A stretch of 7,201 nt of DNA from DTU018 sp029550685 (GTDB taxonomy: Bacteria > Bacillota > Syntrophomonadia > Syntrophomonadales > Syntrophomonadaceae), in assembly GCA_035412805.1 (NCBI GenBank), contig DAONVO010000105.1:1-7201 (forward strand), given 5' to 3'. The notes beneath the pieces are model-generated. The model saw only the letters and a list, made by a program, of their open reading frames with translations, was not told the DNA's origin and did not search any database. This document shows, one piece after another, positions 1-5,756 of the stretch. A program made the translations under genes and the position numbers. Position 1 is the stretch's first letter. Each line of letters opens with the position of its first letter.

Positions 1-27
1 CGAGGAGCATAGCGACGTGGCGATCTC
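1..27. repeat. Possible copy of a widespread short intergenic repeat (cut by the window edge)
   Basis: The first 27 bases closely resemble, from memory, a short intergenic repeat found in many Clostridia, Chloroflexi and Deltaproteobacteria, whose core reads approximately GAGGAGCGAAGCGACG. This copy has GAGGAGCATAGCGACG followed by a diverged tail ending in CGATCTC. The left arm is missing because the window begins inside it. The family match is recalled, not computed, and the function of such repeats is not established. Its position past the 3' end of the penicillin-binding protein gene fits an intergenic location. Confidence 0.45.
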
Positions 28-52
28 TTTAAATGGACTTCTTCGACAGTCT

Positions 53-84
53 GAAGCGGAGCAGAGCTCCGCCTCTTGTTATTT
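53..84 (+). terminator. Intrinsic terminator-like hairpin for a gene left of the window
   Basis: GCGGAGC (56-62) pairs perfectly with GCTCCGC (66-72) around an AGA loop. Two further pairs beyond one A/C mismatch extend the stem to 53-75. On the plus strand the stem is followed by the T-rich stretch TTGTTATTT (76-84), as in a Rho-independent terminator. That would serve a rightward gene outside the window, convergent with the PBP gene. On the minus strand the same hairpin lies just past the PBP stop but is followed by only two T residues and then mixed sequence, so it would be a weaker terminator there. A second small hairpin (GGACT 35-39 with AGTCT 48-52) lies beside it. Confidence 0.5.
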
Positions 85-85
85 A

Positions 86-2527
86 TCAGTCATCCCAATG
101 GTCTTGAATGTCGTCAATCACATCACGCACTTTTTTACGCTTAGTCTGGTGGTCTTTCAAATTGCATACTGGTATACGCTGACCTTTTTCCAGAGTAATT
201 TTCTCCATGTATTCCGGGGGACAGCCTCCTGTTTCCCACGGACCAGGGATTTGCGCCTGTACTAATTCTCCATTGTGACGGGGATCGAGACATATCCATA
301 CCTGGTTATCCAGAAGGGCTTCTCCGCTGCCGAAGCTTCCGGAATGAATATCGCATTGTTCAGTAGGTATCCGATCTGAAGCAGCACTGCCTTCACGGGC
401 TTTTACTACAGGACGCATTTCGGGATTGGGACAATATTTACCCGCTAGTTTACCCGATTCCGGGCAAATCAGTAGATATTCGTGAATATCACACGTTTCA
501 GTGGGCACCGCATCCTCTCGGGCGTAATCAGTTATTATCTGGTCAGGTGGACAGTTATCACTAGGCAGCAAACCTGAACGTGAACACACCGATACTTGAA
601 CGATTCCTTTTGGCATACCTTTAGCAGGAGGGTTGCGCTTGCTATGAGCTTTCTGCAGCATATTTTTGAAAATTTTAGCTGGGAATCCACCGCCATAAAT
701 ACTGCTCATGGTATATTCCTGATCATATCCCATCCACACCGCTACCGAATAGCCAGGAGTAAAACCGCAGAACCAGGAATCCTGATATTCTTCTGAGGTG
801 CCCGTCTTTCCTGCAGTAAAAACACCCGGTACTTGGGCATTGGTGCCCGTACCTGCTGTGACTACCGTCTGCAGCATGCTGCCCATAAGCCAGGCAGTTT
901 GAGCAGACATAACCCGGCGATCCTCTCTTTGAAATTCATATATTACAGTATCATGATCATCCACAATCTTCTCAATAAAATGAGGTTTCATATAAATGCC
1001 GCCGTTACCGATAGCACCGTAGGCGGCAGCCATTTGCACCGGAGTGGCACCATGGGTTAAACCACCAAGAGATAATGGAGCCAATCCTAGATCATTGGTG
1101 CCAGGACTATCAACAAGTTCAAGACCAAGAGACCGCGCAAAGTCAAAAGAAGTACGTATACCAATCAGATCCAGCATTTGAACAGCATAGGTGTTGATGG
1201 AGTACTGCACCGCCGTACGCATGGTTATGAGTCCCCGGTAATTGCCATCATAGTTTTGCGGGCTCCACACCGAACCACTTCCTGATTTATAGGAAATGGG
1301 TGAATCGTCCAGTACGTAATAGGGCATAAACCCCTTTTCCAGAGCCGGACTGTAAACGGAAATAGGTTTGATAGACGAACCAGGCTGACGGTAGGCATCG
1401 GTAGCCCGGTTAAAACCACGCCGGGCTTCGTAATTCCTCCCTCCCATGATGGCCTTGATCTGGCCATTGGAATGGTCCATCAAAGCCATGGCTGACTGCA
1501 GCAGTTGTCCGCCCTTGCTCTCAGTAGGGAAATTTGCATCATTGGCATACAGTTCTTCCGCATAAGATTGCAGGTCAGAATCCATACAGGTGTAAATCTT
1601 GTACCCGGAACGGTAGATCAGGTCATCGGGATCTCCTTCAATATTGTGTTCCTTAAATATGGTGATAGCTTCTTCAATAACTGCGTCGATGTAATAGCCG
1701 TAACGTTGATCAGATCCCTGCAATTTGTTAAATTCCAGGGGAGTATCATAAGCCTCATCAGCAGTAGCTTGATCAATATACCCACAGGTGACCATACGGT
1801 TTAACACCTGACGCTGTCTGGCTTTAGCTCGATCAAGATAATGGAAAGGGTTATAGGCATTGGGACTTTGGGGAAGACCAGCTAGAAGACTGGCTTCGGC
1901 CAAACTGAGTTCACTGACATCCTTGCCGAAATAGGTGCGGGAAGCGGCTTGTACTCCATAAGCACCAGCTCCAAAATTGATTTTATTTAAATACATGGTT
2001 AAGATTTCGTCTTTTGAATAATTGGATTCCAGTTTAAAGGCCAGGATAATCTCCTTAACCTTCCTTTCCCATTGTTTGTCAAAACTAAGGAAGGCATTTC
2101 GAGCCAACTGTTGAGTAATAGTACTGGCTCCCTGTCCCGTTAAGTCACCGGACGTCAAATTGGCAACTATAGCTCGGGCAATGCCCTTAAAGTTTACTCC
2201 GTGATGTTCATAAAAATGTTCATCTTCGGTAGCAATAAAGGCATTAATCAAATCTTGCGGAATCTGATCCAAGGTAATTTCGGTGCGATTTTCCCCGGCA
2301 TGTAACCCAGCAACCATGTTTCCTGCATCATCATATATTAGAGTTGCCTTATCCCCGGTTAGTTGCTGAGGATCCCAAACCGGCAAGTTGGTAGCGGCAT
2401 ATACCAAAACTCCTACCATGCAACCAGCGCCCACCAGAGCCAAAAGCATTGCCACCTTGACTAAACGATTCCAGAAAGATGAATTGTTTGGCCTGGAGTG
2501 GGCGGATTTCTTATTTGACATGCTCAA
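86..2527 (-). CDS. Class A penicillin-binding protein (PBP1A family), bifunctional transglycosylase/transpeptidase
   Basis: This enzyme polymerises lipid II into glycan strands and cross-links the stem peptides at the outer face of the membrane. The protein has 813 residues. A cytoplasmic N-terminus is followed by one membrane segment (about 25-45). The GT51 glycosyltransferase domain (about 75-250) shows the EDEHFYEHHG motif with catalytic Glu101, GASTITQQ (133-140), RKVKE (155-159), and the EILTMYLN/NFG block (174-186). The transpeptidase domain (about 345-620) carries SSIK with nucleophile Ser384 and Lys387, SIN (443-445) and KTGT (574-577), so both activities look intact. After residue 640 there is a tail of about 170 residues with three Cys/His repeats and a charged end. 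I chose the TTG start at 2527 because GGGGAGG (2534-2540) lies 6 nt upstream of it; the in-frame ATG at 2521 is 12 nt away and would shorten the protein by two residues. The gene is divergent from tyrS. Which PBP1 paralogue this is cannot be told from the sequence, so no symbol is given. Confidence 0.96.
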   Translation of the reverse strand: MSMSNKKSAHSRPNNSSFWNRLVKVAMLLALVGAGCMVGVLVYAATNLPVWDPQQLTGDKATLIYDDAGNMVAGLHAGENRTEITLDQIPQDLINAFIATEDEHFYEHHGVNFKGIARAIVANLTSGDLTGQGASTITQQLARNAFLSFDKQWERKVKEIILAFKLESNYSKDEILTMYLNKINFGAGAYGVQAASRTYFGKDVSELSLAEASLLAGLPQSPNAYNPFHYLDRAKARQRQVLNRMVTCGYIDQATADEAYDTPLEFNKLQGSDQRYGYYIDAVIEEAITIFKEHNIEGDPDDLIYRSGYKIYTCMDSDLQSYAEELYANDANFPTESKGGQLLQSAMALMDHSNGQIKAIMGGRNYEARRGFNRATDAYRQPGSSIKPISVYSPALEKGFMPYYVLDDSPISYKSGSGSVWSPQNYDGNYRGLITMRTAVQYSINTYAVQMLDLIGIRTSFDFARSLGLELVDSPGTNDLGLAPLSLGGLTHGATPVQMAAAYGAIGNGGIYMKPHFIEKIVDDHDTVIYEFQREDRRVMSAQTAWLMGSMLQTVVTAGTGTNAQVPGVFTAGKTGTSEEYQDSWFCGFTPGYSVAVWMGYDQEYTMSSIYGGGFPAKIFKNMLQKAHSKRNPPAKGMPKGIVQVSVCSRSGLLPSDNCPPDQIITDYAREDAVPTETCDIHEYLLICPESGKLAGKYCPNPEMRPVVKAREGSAASDRIPTEQCDIHSGSFGSGEALLDNQVWICLDPRHNGELVQAQIPGPWETGGCPPEYMEKITLEKGQRIPVCNLKDHQTKRKKVRDVIDDIQDHWDD
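149..586 (-). repeat. Three Cys/His-containing repeats in the C-terminal tail of the PBP
   Basis: Three consecutive units share the order C...CP...P..C..H. Unit 1 has C648, C659, C679 and H682. Unit 2 has C688, C699, C725 and H728. Unit 3, the most diverged, has C746, C769, C788 and H793. Units 1 and 2 share the C-x10-C spacing, an SG+L core, and a PTE-C-DIH ending. Similar cysteine motifs with SG and CP are known after the transpeptidase domain of many Firmicutes PBP1A proteins. Their role is not established as far as I know, and extracellular disulphide bonding or metal binding is only inference. Nine cysteines and three histidines in a secreted tail are unusual for this protein class. Confidence 0.8.
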
Positions 2528-2533
2528 ATGATG

Positions 2534-2540
2534 CCTCCCC
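2534..2540 (-). promoter_or_regulatory. Ribosome binding site of the PBP gene, decides a TTG start
   Basis: On the minus strand GGGGAGG ends 6 nt before the TTG codon at 2527 and 12 nt before the ATG at 2521. The spacing favours the TTG. Confidence 0.65.
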
Positions 2541-2575
2541 GACGCATTATTGCTTATTGGTACTGTTTAGTTTAC

Positions 2576-2581
2576 ATTATA
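2576..2581 (-). promoter_or_regulatory. Candidate -10 element of the PBP promoter
   Basis: A perfect TATAAT is read on the minus strand at 2581-2576, preceded by TTTTG. Transcription would start near 2569, giving a 5' leader of about 42 nt that includes the GGGGAGG site. No convincing -35 hexamer is seen at 16-18 nt upstream, where the sequence is purine-rich (GGAAGG), so the promoter is likely weak or activator-assisted, if real. Confidence 0.45.
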
Positions 2582-2651
2582 CAAAACTAAATTCTTTTCC
2601 TTCCCTAAATGCAGAGACTCTATTTACGAATACGCCCTATAGCTCACATTA

Positions 2652-2681
2652 TTGCACATACTAGAACAGATGTGCTAAAAT
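2652..2681 (+). promoter_or_regulatory. Candidate tyrS promoter with extended -10 and overlapping inverted repeat
   Basis: An extended -10, TGC plus TAAAAT (2673-2681), lies 24 nt before the tyrS ATG. A poor -35 candidate, TTGCAC (2652-2657), stands 18 nt upstream. The expected start of transcription, near 2688, leaves a leader of only about 16 nt containing the AGGGAGGT site (2691-2698). An inverted repeat GCACAT-N10-ATGTGC (2654-2675) fills almost exactly the spacer between the two hexamers, the place where a repressor would block RNA polymerase. The operator role is inference. Confidence 0.5.
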
Positions 2682-2704
2682 TTTTTTGGTAGGGAGGTTA
2701 TTAT

Positions 2705-3922
2705 ATGGCAGATTCTATCAAAGCTAAAGTTGAACAACAGATGGAAATAATTCGGCGCGGAGTAGCTGAAATAGTCCCCGAAGATGAATTAAGGCAAAAA
2801 ATATATGAATCTCTCAAAAACAGCCAACCTTTACGTATTAAACTGGGTTTAGATCCAACCGCTCCTGACATACATCTGGGACATACGGTGGTATTAAATA
2901 AATTACGGCAGTTTCAAGACCTCGGACATGAGGTTCATTTAATTATTGGGGATTTTACCGGAAGAATAGGTGACCCCAGCGGTAAGTCAGAAACCCGCAA
3001 GCAATTGACTGAAGAGCAAGTGAAGGCAAATGCTGCCACATACCAGGAACAGATTTTCAAAGTACTGGACCCGCAAAAAACGGTTATTCACTTTAACAGC
3101 GAATGGCTTAACAAAATGAACCTGGTGGATGTTCTGAACCTGGCGGGGAAGTATACCGTGGCCAGGATGCTGGAAAGGGATGATTTTGCCAAACGCTACC
3201 GGGATAACCTGCCCATAGGAATTCACGAGTTTATGTACCCACTTATGCAGGGATACGATTCAGTGGTTTTGGAAGCTGATGTGGAACTGGGAGGAACCGA
3301 CCAAAAGTTTAATCTTTTGGTGGGGCGACAGCTGCAGAAAGAATATGGCGGCAAACCTCAGGTAGCTTTGATGATGCCAATTTTAGAGGGAACTGATGGA
3401 GTGCAGAAAATGAGCAAGAGTCTGGGCAATTATATTGGTGTCCATGAAGATGCTCATGAAATGTTTGGCAAAACTATGTCCATCCCTGATGAATTGATCA
3501 CTCGCTATTTTGAGCTGGTTACCCAGGTACCCCTGGACGAAATAAAGGATATGCAAAAGGCAATGGAAGAAGGCAGCCTGAATCCTCGTGATGCCAAAAT
3601 AAGACTAGCCCGTGAAATAATCACTATGTATCATGATGCGAAAGCGGCTGACGAGGCTGAAAAAAGATTCAAACTAGTATTTTCCCAAGGCAGTATTCCC
3701 GAAGATATTCCTGAAATTACCGAGCAACAAGATCAGGTATGGTTGCCCAAATTTTTACAGGAACATAAACTGGTATCATCAACCAGTGAGGGCCGGCGCA
3801 TGCTGCAGCAGGAAGCTGTGCGCGTAAACGGAGAAAAGTACGGTGAGGAAAATTTAATTATTCAGGATGGCATGGTTATACAAGTTGGGAAGCGCAAATT
3901 TATACGTGTTCGAAAATCATGA
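2705..3922 (+). CDS. tyrS: Tyrosyl-tRNA synthetase, type 2 (TyrZ-like)
   Basis: This cytoplasmic class I synthetase charges tRNA-Tyr with tyrosine. The 405-residue length is usual for the type 2 subfamily. The class I signatures are HLGH (57-60) and KMSKS (235-239); type 1 enzymes such as the main Bacillus form instead have KFGKS. The tyrosine-pocket motif Y178-xxx-Q182-xx-D185 and the GGTDQ loop (196-200) are present. An S4-type RNA-binding domain occupies about residues 346-402 and recognises the tRNA. The ATG start is supported by AGGGAGGT (2691-2698) 6 nt upstream. The gene is monocistronic, lying between its own promoter and the terminator at 4051-4091. Many Firmicutes tyrS genes have a T-box leader; this one has no room for it after the likely promoter. 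The divergent neighbour is a class A PBP. Confidence 0.97.
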   Translation: MADSIKAKVEQQMEIIRRGVAEIVPEDELRQKIYESLKNSQPLRIKLGLDPTAPDIHLGHTVVLNKLRQFQDLGHEVHLIIGDFTGRIGDPSGKSETRKQLTEEQVKANAATYQEQIFKVLDPQKTVIHFNSEWLNKMNLVDVLNLAGKYTVARMLERDDFAKRYRDNLPIGIHEFMYPLMQGYDSVVLEADVELGGTDQKFNLLVGRQLQKEYGGKPQVALMMPILEGTDGVQKMSKSLGNYIGVHEDAHEMFGKTMSIPDELITRYFELVTQVPLDEIKDMQKAMEEGSLNPRDAKIRLAREIITMYHDAKAADEAEKRFKLVFSQGSIPEDIPEITEQQDQVWLPKFLQEHKLVSSTSEGRRMLQQEAVRVNGEKYGEENLIIQDGMVIQVGKRKFIRVRKS

Positions 3923-3929
3923 TTCAATA

Positions 3930-3935
3930 TATAAT
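3930..3935 (+). promoter_or_regulatory. Possible -10 element just after tyrS
   Basis: A perfect TATAAT begins 8 nt after the tyrS stop codon, inside an AT-rich tract. It could drive a short transcript starting near 3942 and ending at the terminator near 4091, covering the foldable element at 3950-4013. No good -35 is visible at the right distance (TGTTCG at 17 nt), and AT-rich sequence produces such hexamers by chance. Confidence 0.25.
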
Positions 3936-3949
3936 TGTAAATTAAAAGA

Positions 3950-4013
3950 GTGAACTTGTTTCGGGGTGGGGAGAGAAAGGCAGCTTTGTACCGCGAAATG
4001 TCAGACAATTCAC
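3950..4013 (+). ncRNA. Candidate structured RNA element in the tyrS 3' region (unidentified)
   Basis: The 64-nt stretch can fold into one long irregular stem-loop. GTGAA (3950-3954) pairs with TTCAC (4009-4013). After a bulged C, TTGT (3956-3959) pairs with ACAA (4005-4008). TTCG (3960-3963) then pairs with CGAA (3994-3997), GGT (3965-3967) with ACC (3990-3992), and AAAG (3976-3979) with CTTT (3984-3987) around a GCAG loop. A 7-nt one-sided bulge lies at 3998-4004. An intrinsic terminator follows 38 nt later. I cannot match it to a known RNA family; the GTACCGCG inside it only superficially recalls a T-box. It could be a processed tyrS 3' UTR, a small RNA of about 150 nt, or a chance fold. 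Confidence 0.3.
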
Positions 4014-4050
4014 TAATAAAACACTTTTGATACAGTTATGAATTATTTGC

Positions 4051-4091
4051 AATAGACCATCTCGGGACCAATGCCTGGGAGGTCTATTTTT
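4051..4091 (+). terminator. Rho-independent terminator after tyrS
   Basis: AATAGACC (4051-4058) pairs with GGTCTATT (4081-4088). After one unpaired A, TCTCGGG (4060-4066) pairs with CCTGGGA (4074-4080), with two G-U pairs. The loop is ACCAATG. The stem has 15 pairs and runs into a T tract ending at 4091. This is a strong classical intrinsic terminator, 128 nt past the tyrS stop. Confidence 0.88.
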
Positions 4092-4119
4092 GCTAATAGA
4101 ATATATTTAGTCTGGGGAA

Positions 4120-4144
4120 AAGTTAGCATGGTTTTTGCTAATTT
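4120..4144. repeat. Nine-pair hairpin, with an 11-bp direct repeat of the terminator tail
   Basis: AAGTTAGCA (4120-4128) pairs with TGCTAATTT (4136-4144), including one G-U pair, around a 7-nt loop. The right arm is part of an 11-bp sequence, TTTTTGCTAAT (4132-4142), that also occurs at 4087-4097, immediately at the tail of the tyrS terminator. The left arm could therefore pair with either copy. No function is evident. Confidence 0.4.
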
Positions 4145-4246
4145 AACCAGGCAATATGAGCGTATTCTACATCCCCTTCAAATGTTAGTGCTTTTATTGT
4201 AGTTATCTTCGCTGTCTTTCCTGAGAATCCATATATCATTATTAGG

Positions 4247-4270
4247 CTGCCAGCGGGGGAGACCCGGCAG
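4247..4270. other. GC-rich bulged hairpin in the non-coding region
   Basis: CTGC (4247-4250) pairs with GCAG (4267-4270), and after a three-base bulge CGGG (4254-4257) pairs with CCCG (4263-4266) around GGAGA. It is the only GC-rich island in an AT-rich stretch. A second weak stem-loop (TTCA 4294-4297 with TGAA 4304-4307) and a T-rich tract (4329-4342) follow. It may be part of a structured leader or an attenuator, but no known riboswitch core is recognised. Confidence 0.3.
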
Positions 4271-4406
4271 AGATAGATATAAGGTCCTAATTATTCAGTA
4301 ACATGAACTAAAGGAGGGACTCAGGGAAGTTTTATTTTTATTGTCCATTCGAGAAAGGAGAAGGGAGGATGAGTTAGAAGGACAAACTGGTGAATTAGGG
4401 TAGAAA

Positions 4407-4415
4407 TGCTATAGT
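4407..4415 (+). promoter_or_regulatory. Candidate extended -10 promoter of the thiolase operon
   Basis: TGC followed by TATAGT makes an extended -10 with one mismatch from TATAAT. No clear -35 is seen (best TGGTGA at 4388-4393). Transcription would begin near 4422, giving a leader of about 130 nt to the thiolase ATG. A perfect palindrome at 4433-4444 would lie just downstream of the start. Confidence 0.35.
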
Positions 4416-4432
4416 GACTAACAATCGACCCA

Positions 4433-4444
4433 GTGTTTAAACAC
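4433..4444. promoter_or_regulatory. Perfect 12-bp palindrome, possible operator
   Basis: GTGTTTAAACAC is self-complementary and lies about 110 bp upstream of the thiolase start, just past the candidate promoter. A TTAACAA sequence (4447-4453), identical to a half-site of the clostridial Rex operator, follows it. A canonical Rex site needs a matching TTGTTAA half four bases away, and here the best left half (TGTTTAA, 4434-4440) is six bases away with two mismatches. Rex is known to control butyrate-pathway genes in clostridia, so the position is suggestive but the sequence is not convincing. Confidence 0.3.
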
Positions 4445-4489
4445 CCTTAACAAAGATATCCTCATGGAAGTTGCGGAGGTTAATGTCGG

Positions 4490-4515
4490 AGTTATAGGTT
4501 TTAAGAACTATAGCT
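4490..4515 (+). other. Hairpin in the thiolase leader
   Basis: AGTTATAG (4490-4497) pairs with CTATAGCT (4508-4515), including one G-U pair, around a 10-nt loop. It sits 18 nt before the ribosome binding site (4534-4545) and leaves that site unpaired. It might act as a weak pause or stabilise the 5' end; it lacks a T run to be a terminator. Confidence 0.3.
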
Positions 4516-4551
4516 GACTACCAGAAATATAAAGGGGGAGGGGAGTGTAAT

Positions 4552-5739
4552 ATGTCACGTGAAGTTGTTTTGGTTGGAGCCTGCCGTACACCAGTAGGTA
4601 GCTTCGGCGGGGCTCTGCAAAATGAACCAGCTGTTCAACTTGGACGCATTGTAATGGAGGAGACTTTAAAGCGAAGTGGCATAGCTGGTGAAATGCTGGA
4701 CGAAGTTATTTTTGGCTGTGTGCTGCAAGCTGCCCAGGGGCAAAACGTATGCCGGCAGGCAGCTGTTTATGCAGGCATACCAAATGAAGTTCCGGCTTTT
4801 ACACTTAATAAAGTGTGTGGTTCAGGACTGAGGGCAGTAAGTCTGGCTGCCCAGATAATTCGAGCCGGCGATGCTGATATTATCCTGGCGGGCGGTATGG
4901 AAAATATGTCTTCTACCCCATTTGCACTGGAGAAAGCTCGCTATGGGTATCGCATGAATCATGGCACCCTGGTTGACTGCATGATTAAGGACGGACTGTG
5001 GGACGCCTTTAATAATTATCATATGGGTATAACCGCAGAAAATGTAGCTGCTCAATGGAATATCAGCCGGGAAGAGCAGGATCAGTTTGGATTCCGCAGT
5101 CAGGAAAGAGCTGTTCAGGCCATTGAGTCTGGACGGTTTAAGGATGAAATTGTTCCAGTAGTAATCAAGGGTAAAAAGGGCGATATAGTATTCGATACTG
5201 ATGAATATCCTCGTCGTACCACCTTGGAAAAAATGGCTGGATTAAAACCGGCTTTTAAGAAAGACGGCACAGTGACCGCCGGTAATGCGTCGGGCATTAA
5301 CGACGGAGCTGCTGCCGTTTTAGTTATGTCCAAAGAAAAAGCTGATGAGCTGGGGATAAAGCCTATGGCTCGCATAGTCAGCTATGCCTCGGGCGGAGTG
5401 GATCCAGCTATTATGGGAGTGGGACCGGTTCCAGCTACACAGAAAGCTCTGGCCAAGGCGGGATTAACTGTGGAGGATCTGGATCTAATTGAAGCTAATG
5501 AAGCCTTTGCCTCCCAATCCATTGCCGTAGGCCGTGAATTGGGCTGGGCTGATCATATGGACAAAGTAAATGTCAACGGAGGAGCTATAGCTATTGGCCA
5601 TCCTATTGGCGCTTCAGGAGCGCGTATTTTGGTTACGCTTCTTTATGAAATGCAGAAAAGAAAATCACGGTACGGTTTGGCTACCCTGTGTATCGGTGGA
5701 GGCATGGGGACAGCCTTAATCGTAGAGAACATTAACTAG
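4552..5739 (+). CDS. Acetyl-CoA C-acetyltransferase (thiolase II, degradative/biosynthetic short-chain type)
   Basis: This cytoplasmic enzyme interconverts two acetyl-CoA with acetoacetyl-CoA and CoA. In butyrate oxidation it performs the final thiolytic cleavage; in butyrate synthesis, the first condensation. The 395 residues match the usual 390-395. The thiolase fold shows the nucleophilic Cys89 in NKVCGSG, the NEAFA loop (316-320), the GHPIGASG motif with catalytic His350, and the second catalytic Cys380 in CIGGGMG. Nothing essential is missing. The purine-rich site GGGGGAGGGGAG (4534-4545) lies 6 nt before the ATG, suggesting strong translation. The stop is only 17 nt before the chosen start of the acyl-CoA dehydrogenase, so the two are probably co-transcribed. 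The family includes thlA, atoB and phaA; sequence alone does not choose among these names, and specificity for C4 rather than longer substrates is inferred from the neighbour. Confidence 0.95.
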   Translation: MSREVVLVGACRTPVGSFGGALQNEPAVQLGRIVMEETLKRSGIAGEMLDEVIFGCVLQAAQGQNVCRQAAVYAGIPNEVPAFTLNKVCGSGLRAVSLAAQIIRAGDADIILAGGMENMSSTPFALEKARYGYRMNHGTLVDCMIKDGLWDAFNNYHMGITAENVAAQWNISREEQDQFGFRSQERAVQAIESGRFKDEIVPVVIKGKKGDIVFDTDEYPRRTTLEKMAGLKPAFKKDGTVTAGNASGINDGAAAVLVMSKEKADELGIKPMARIVSYASGGVDPAIMGVGPVPATQKALAKAGLTVEDLDLIEANEAFASQSIAVGRELGWADHMDKVNVNGGAIAIGHPIGASGARILVTLLYEMQKRKSRYGLATLCIGGGMGTALIVENIN

Positions 5740-5756
5740 GGGAAGGGGAATTGGAC
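5740..5756 (+). promoter_or_regulatory. Ribosome binding region that decides the acyl-CoA dehydrogenase start
   Basis: The spacer after the thiolase stop contains AAGGGG (5743-5748), 8 nt before the ATG at 5757 but only 2 nt before the in-frame TTG at 5751. An overlapping AGGGGA (5738-5743) would be 7 nt from the TTG. The ATG gives the MDF-LTEEQ beginning usual for the family, so it is preferred. Confidence 0.6.

Larger units (their letters stand above)
4092..4551. other. Long non-coding region upstream of the thiolase operon
   Basis: About 460 bp without a supported gene. All frames are broken by stops at short intervals. The region has several Shine-Dalgarno-like purine runs (AAGGAGGG 4311-4318, AAAGGAGAAGGGAGG 4355-4369, GCGGAGGT 4474-4481) that are not followed by an open frame; the ATG at 4369 is stopped after two codons. 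It also has several small hairpins, a T-rich tract (4329-4342), a possible promoter (4407-4415) and a perfect palindrome (4433-4444). It may be a regulatory region, an old gene remnant decayed beyond recognition, or both. Confidence 0.5.

Noticed and set aside
17..265. Plus-strand open frame of 82 codons at the left end
   Set aside because: It crosses the terminator-like hairpin and overlaps the PBP coding sequence antisense; the ATG-like start has no convincing ribosome site and the product resembles no protein I know.
1505..1804. Plus-strand open frame of 99 codons inside the PBP gene
   Set aside because: It is antisense to the well-supported linker and transpeptidase region of the PBP and shows no independent coding signal.
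3950..4091. T-box riboswitch, suggested by GTACCGCG next to a terminator
   Set aside because: The full antiterminator consensus (AGGGTGGNACCGCG) is not contiguous, there is no matching 3' strand, and the element lies after tyrS, with its own terminator more than 450 nt before the next gene, which is not an amino-acid gene.
4138..4239. Minus-strand open frame of 33 codons with an ATG start, extendable upstream to about 50 codons
   Set aside because: No ribosome binding site precedes the ATG, it has no recognisable motif, and open frames of this length are expected by chance.
4369..4377. ATG directly after a strong purine-rich site
   Set aside because: The frame stops after two codons (ATG AGT TAG), so there is no gene.
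4433..4453. Canonical Rex operator
   Set aside because: Only one half-site matches fully; the other has two mismatches and the wrong spacing, so I keep it only as a speculative operator.
4464..4517. Possible 17-codon leader peptide before the thiolase
   Set aside because: No Shine-Dalgarno site at a suitable distance, no run of regulatory codons, and no terminator/antiterminator pair behind it.
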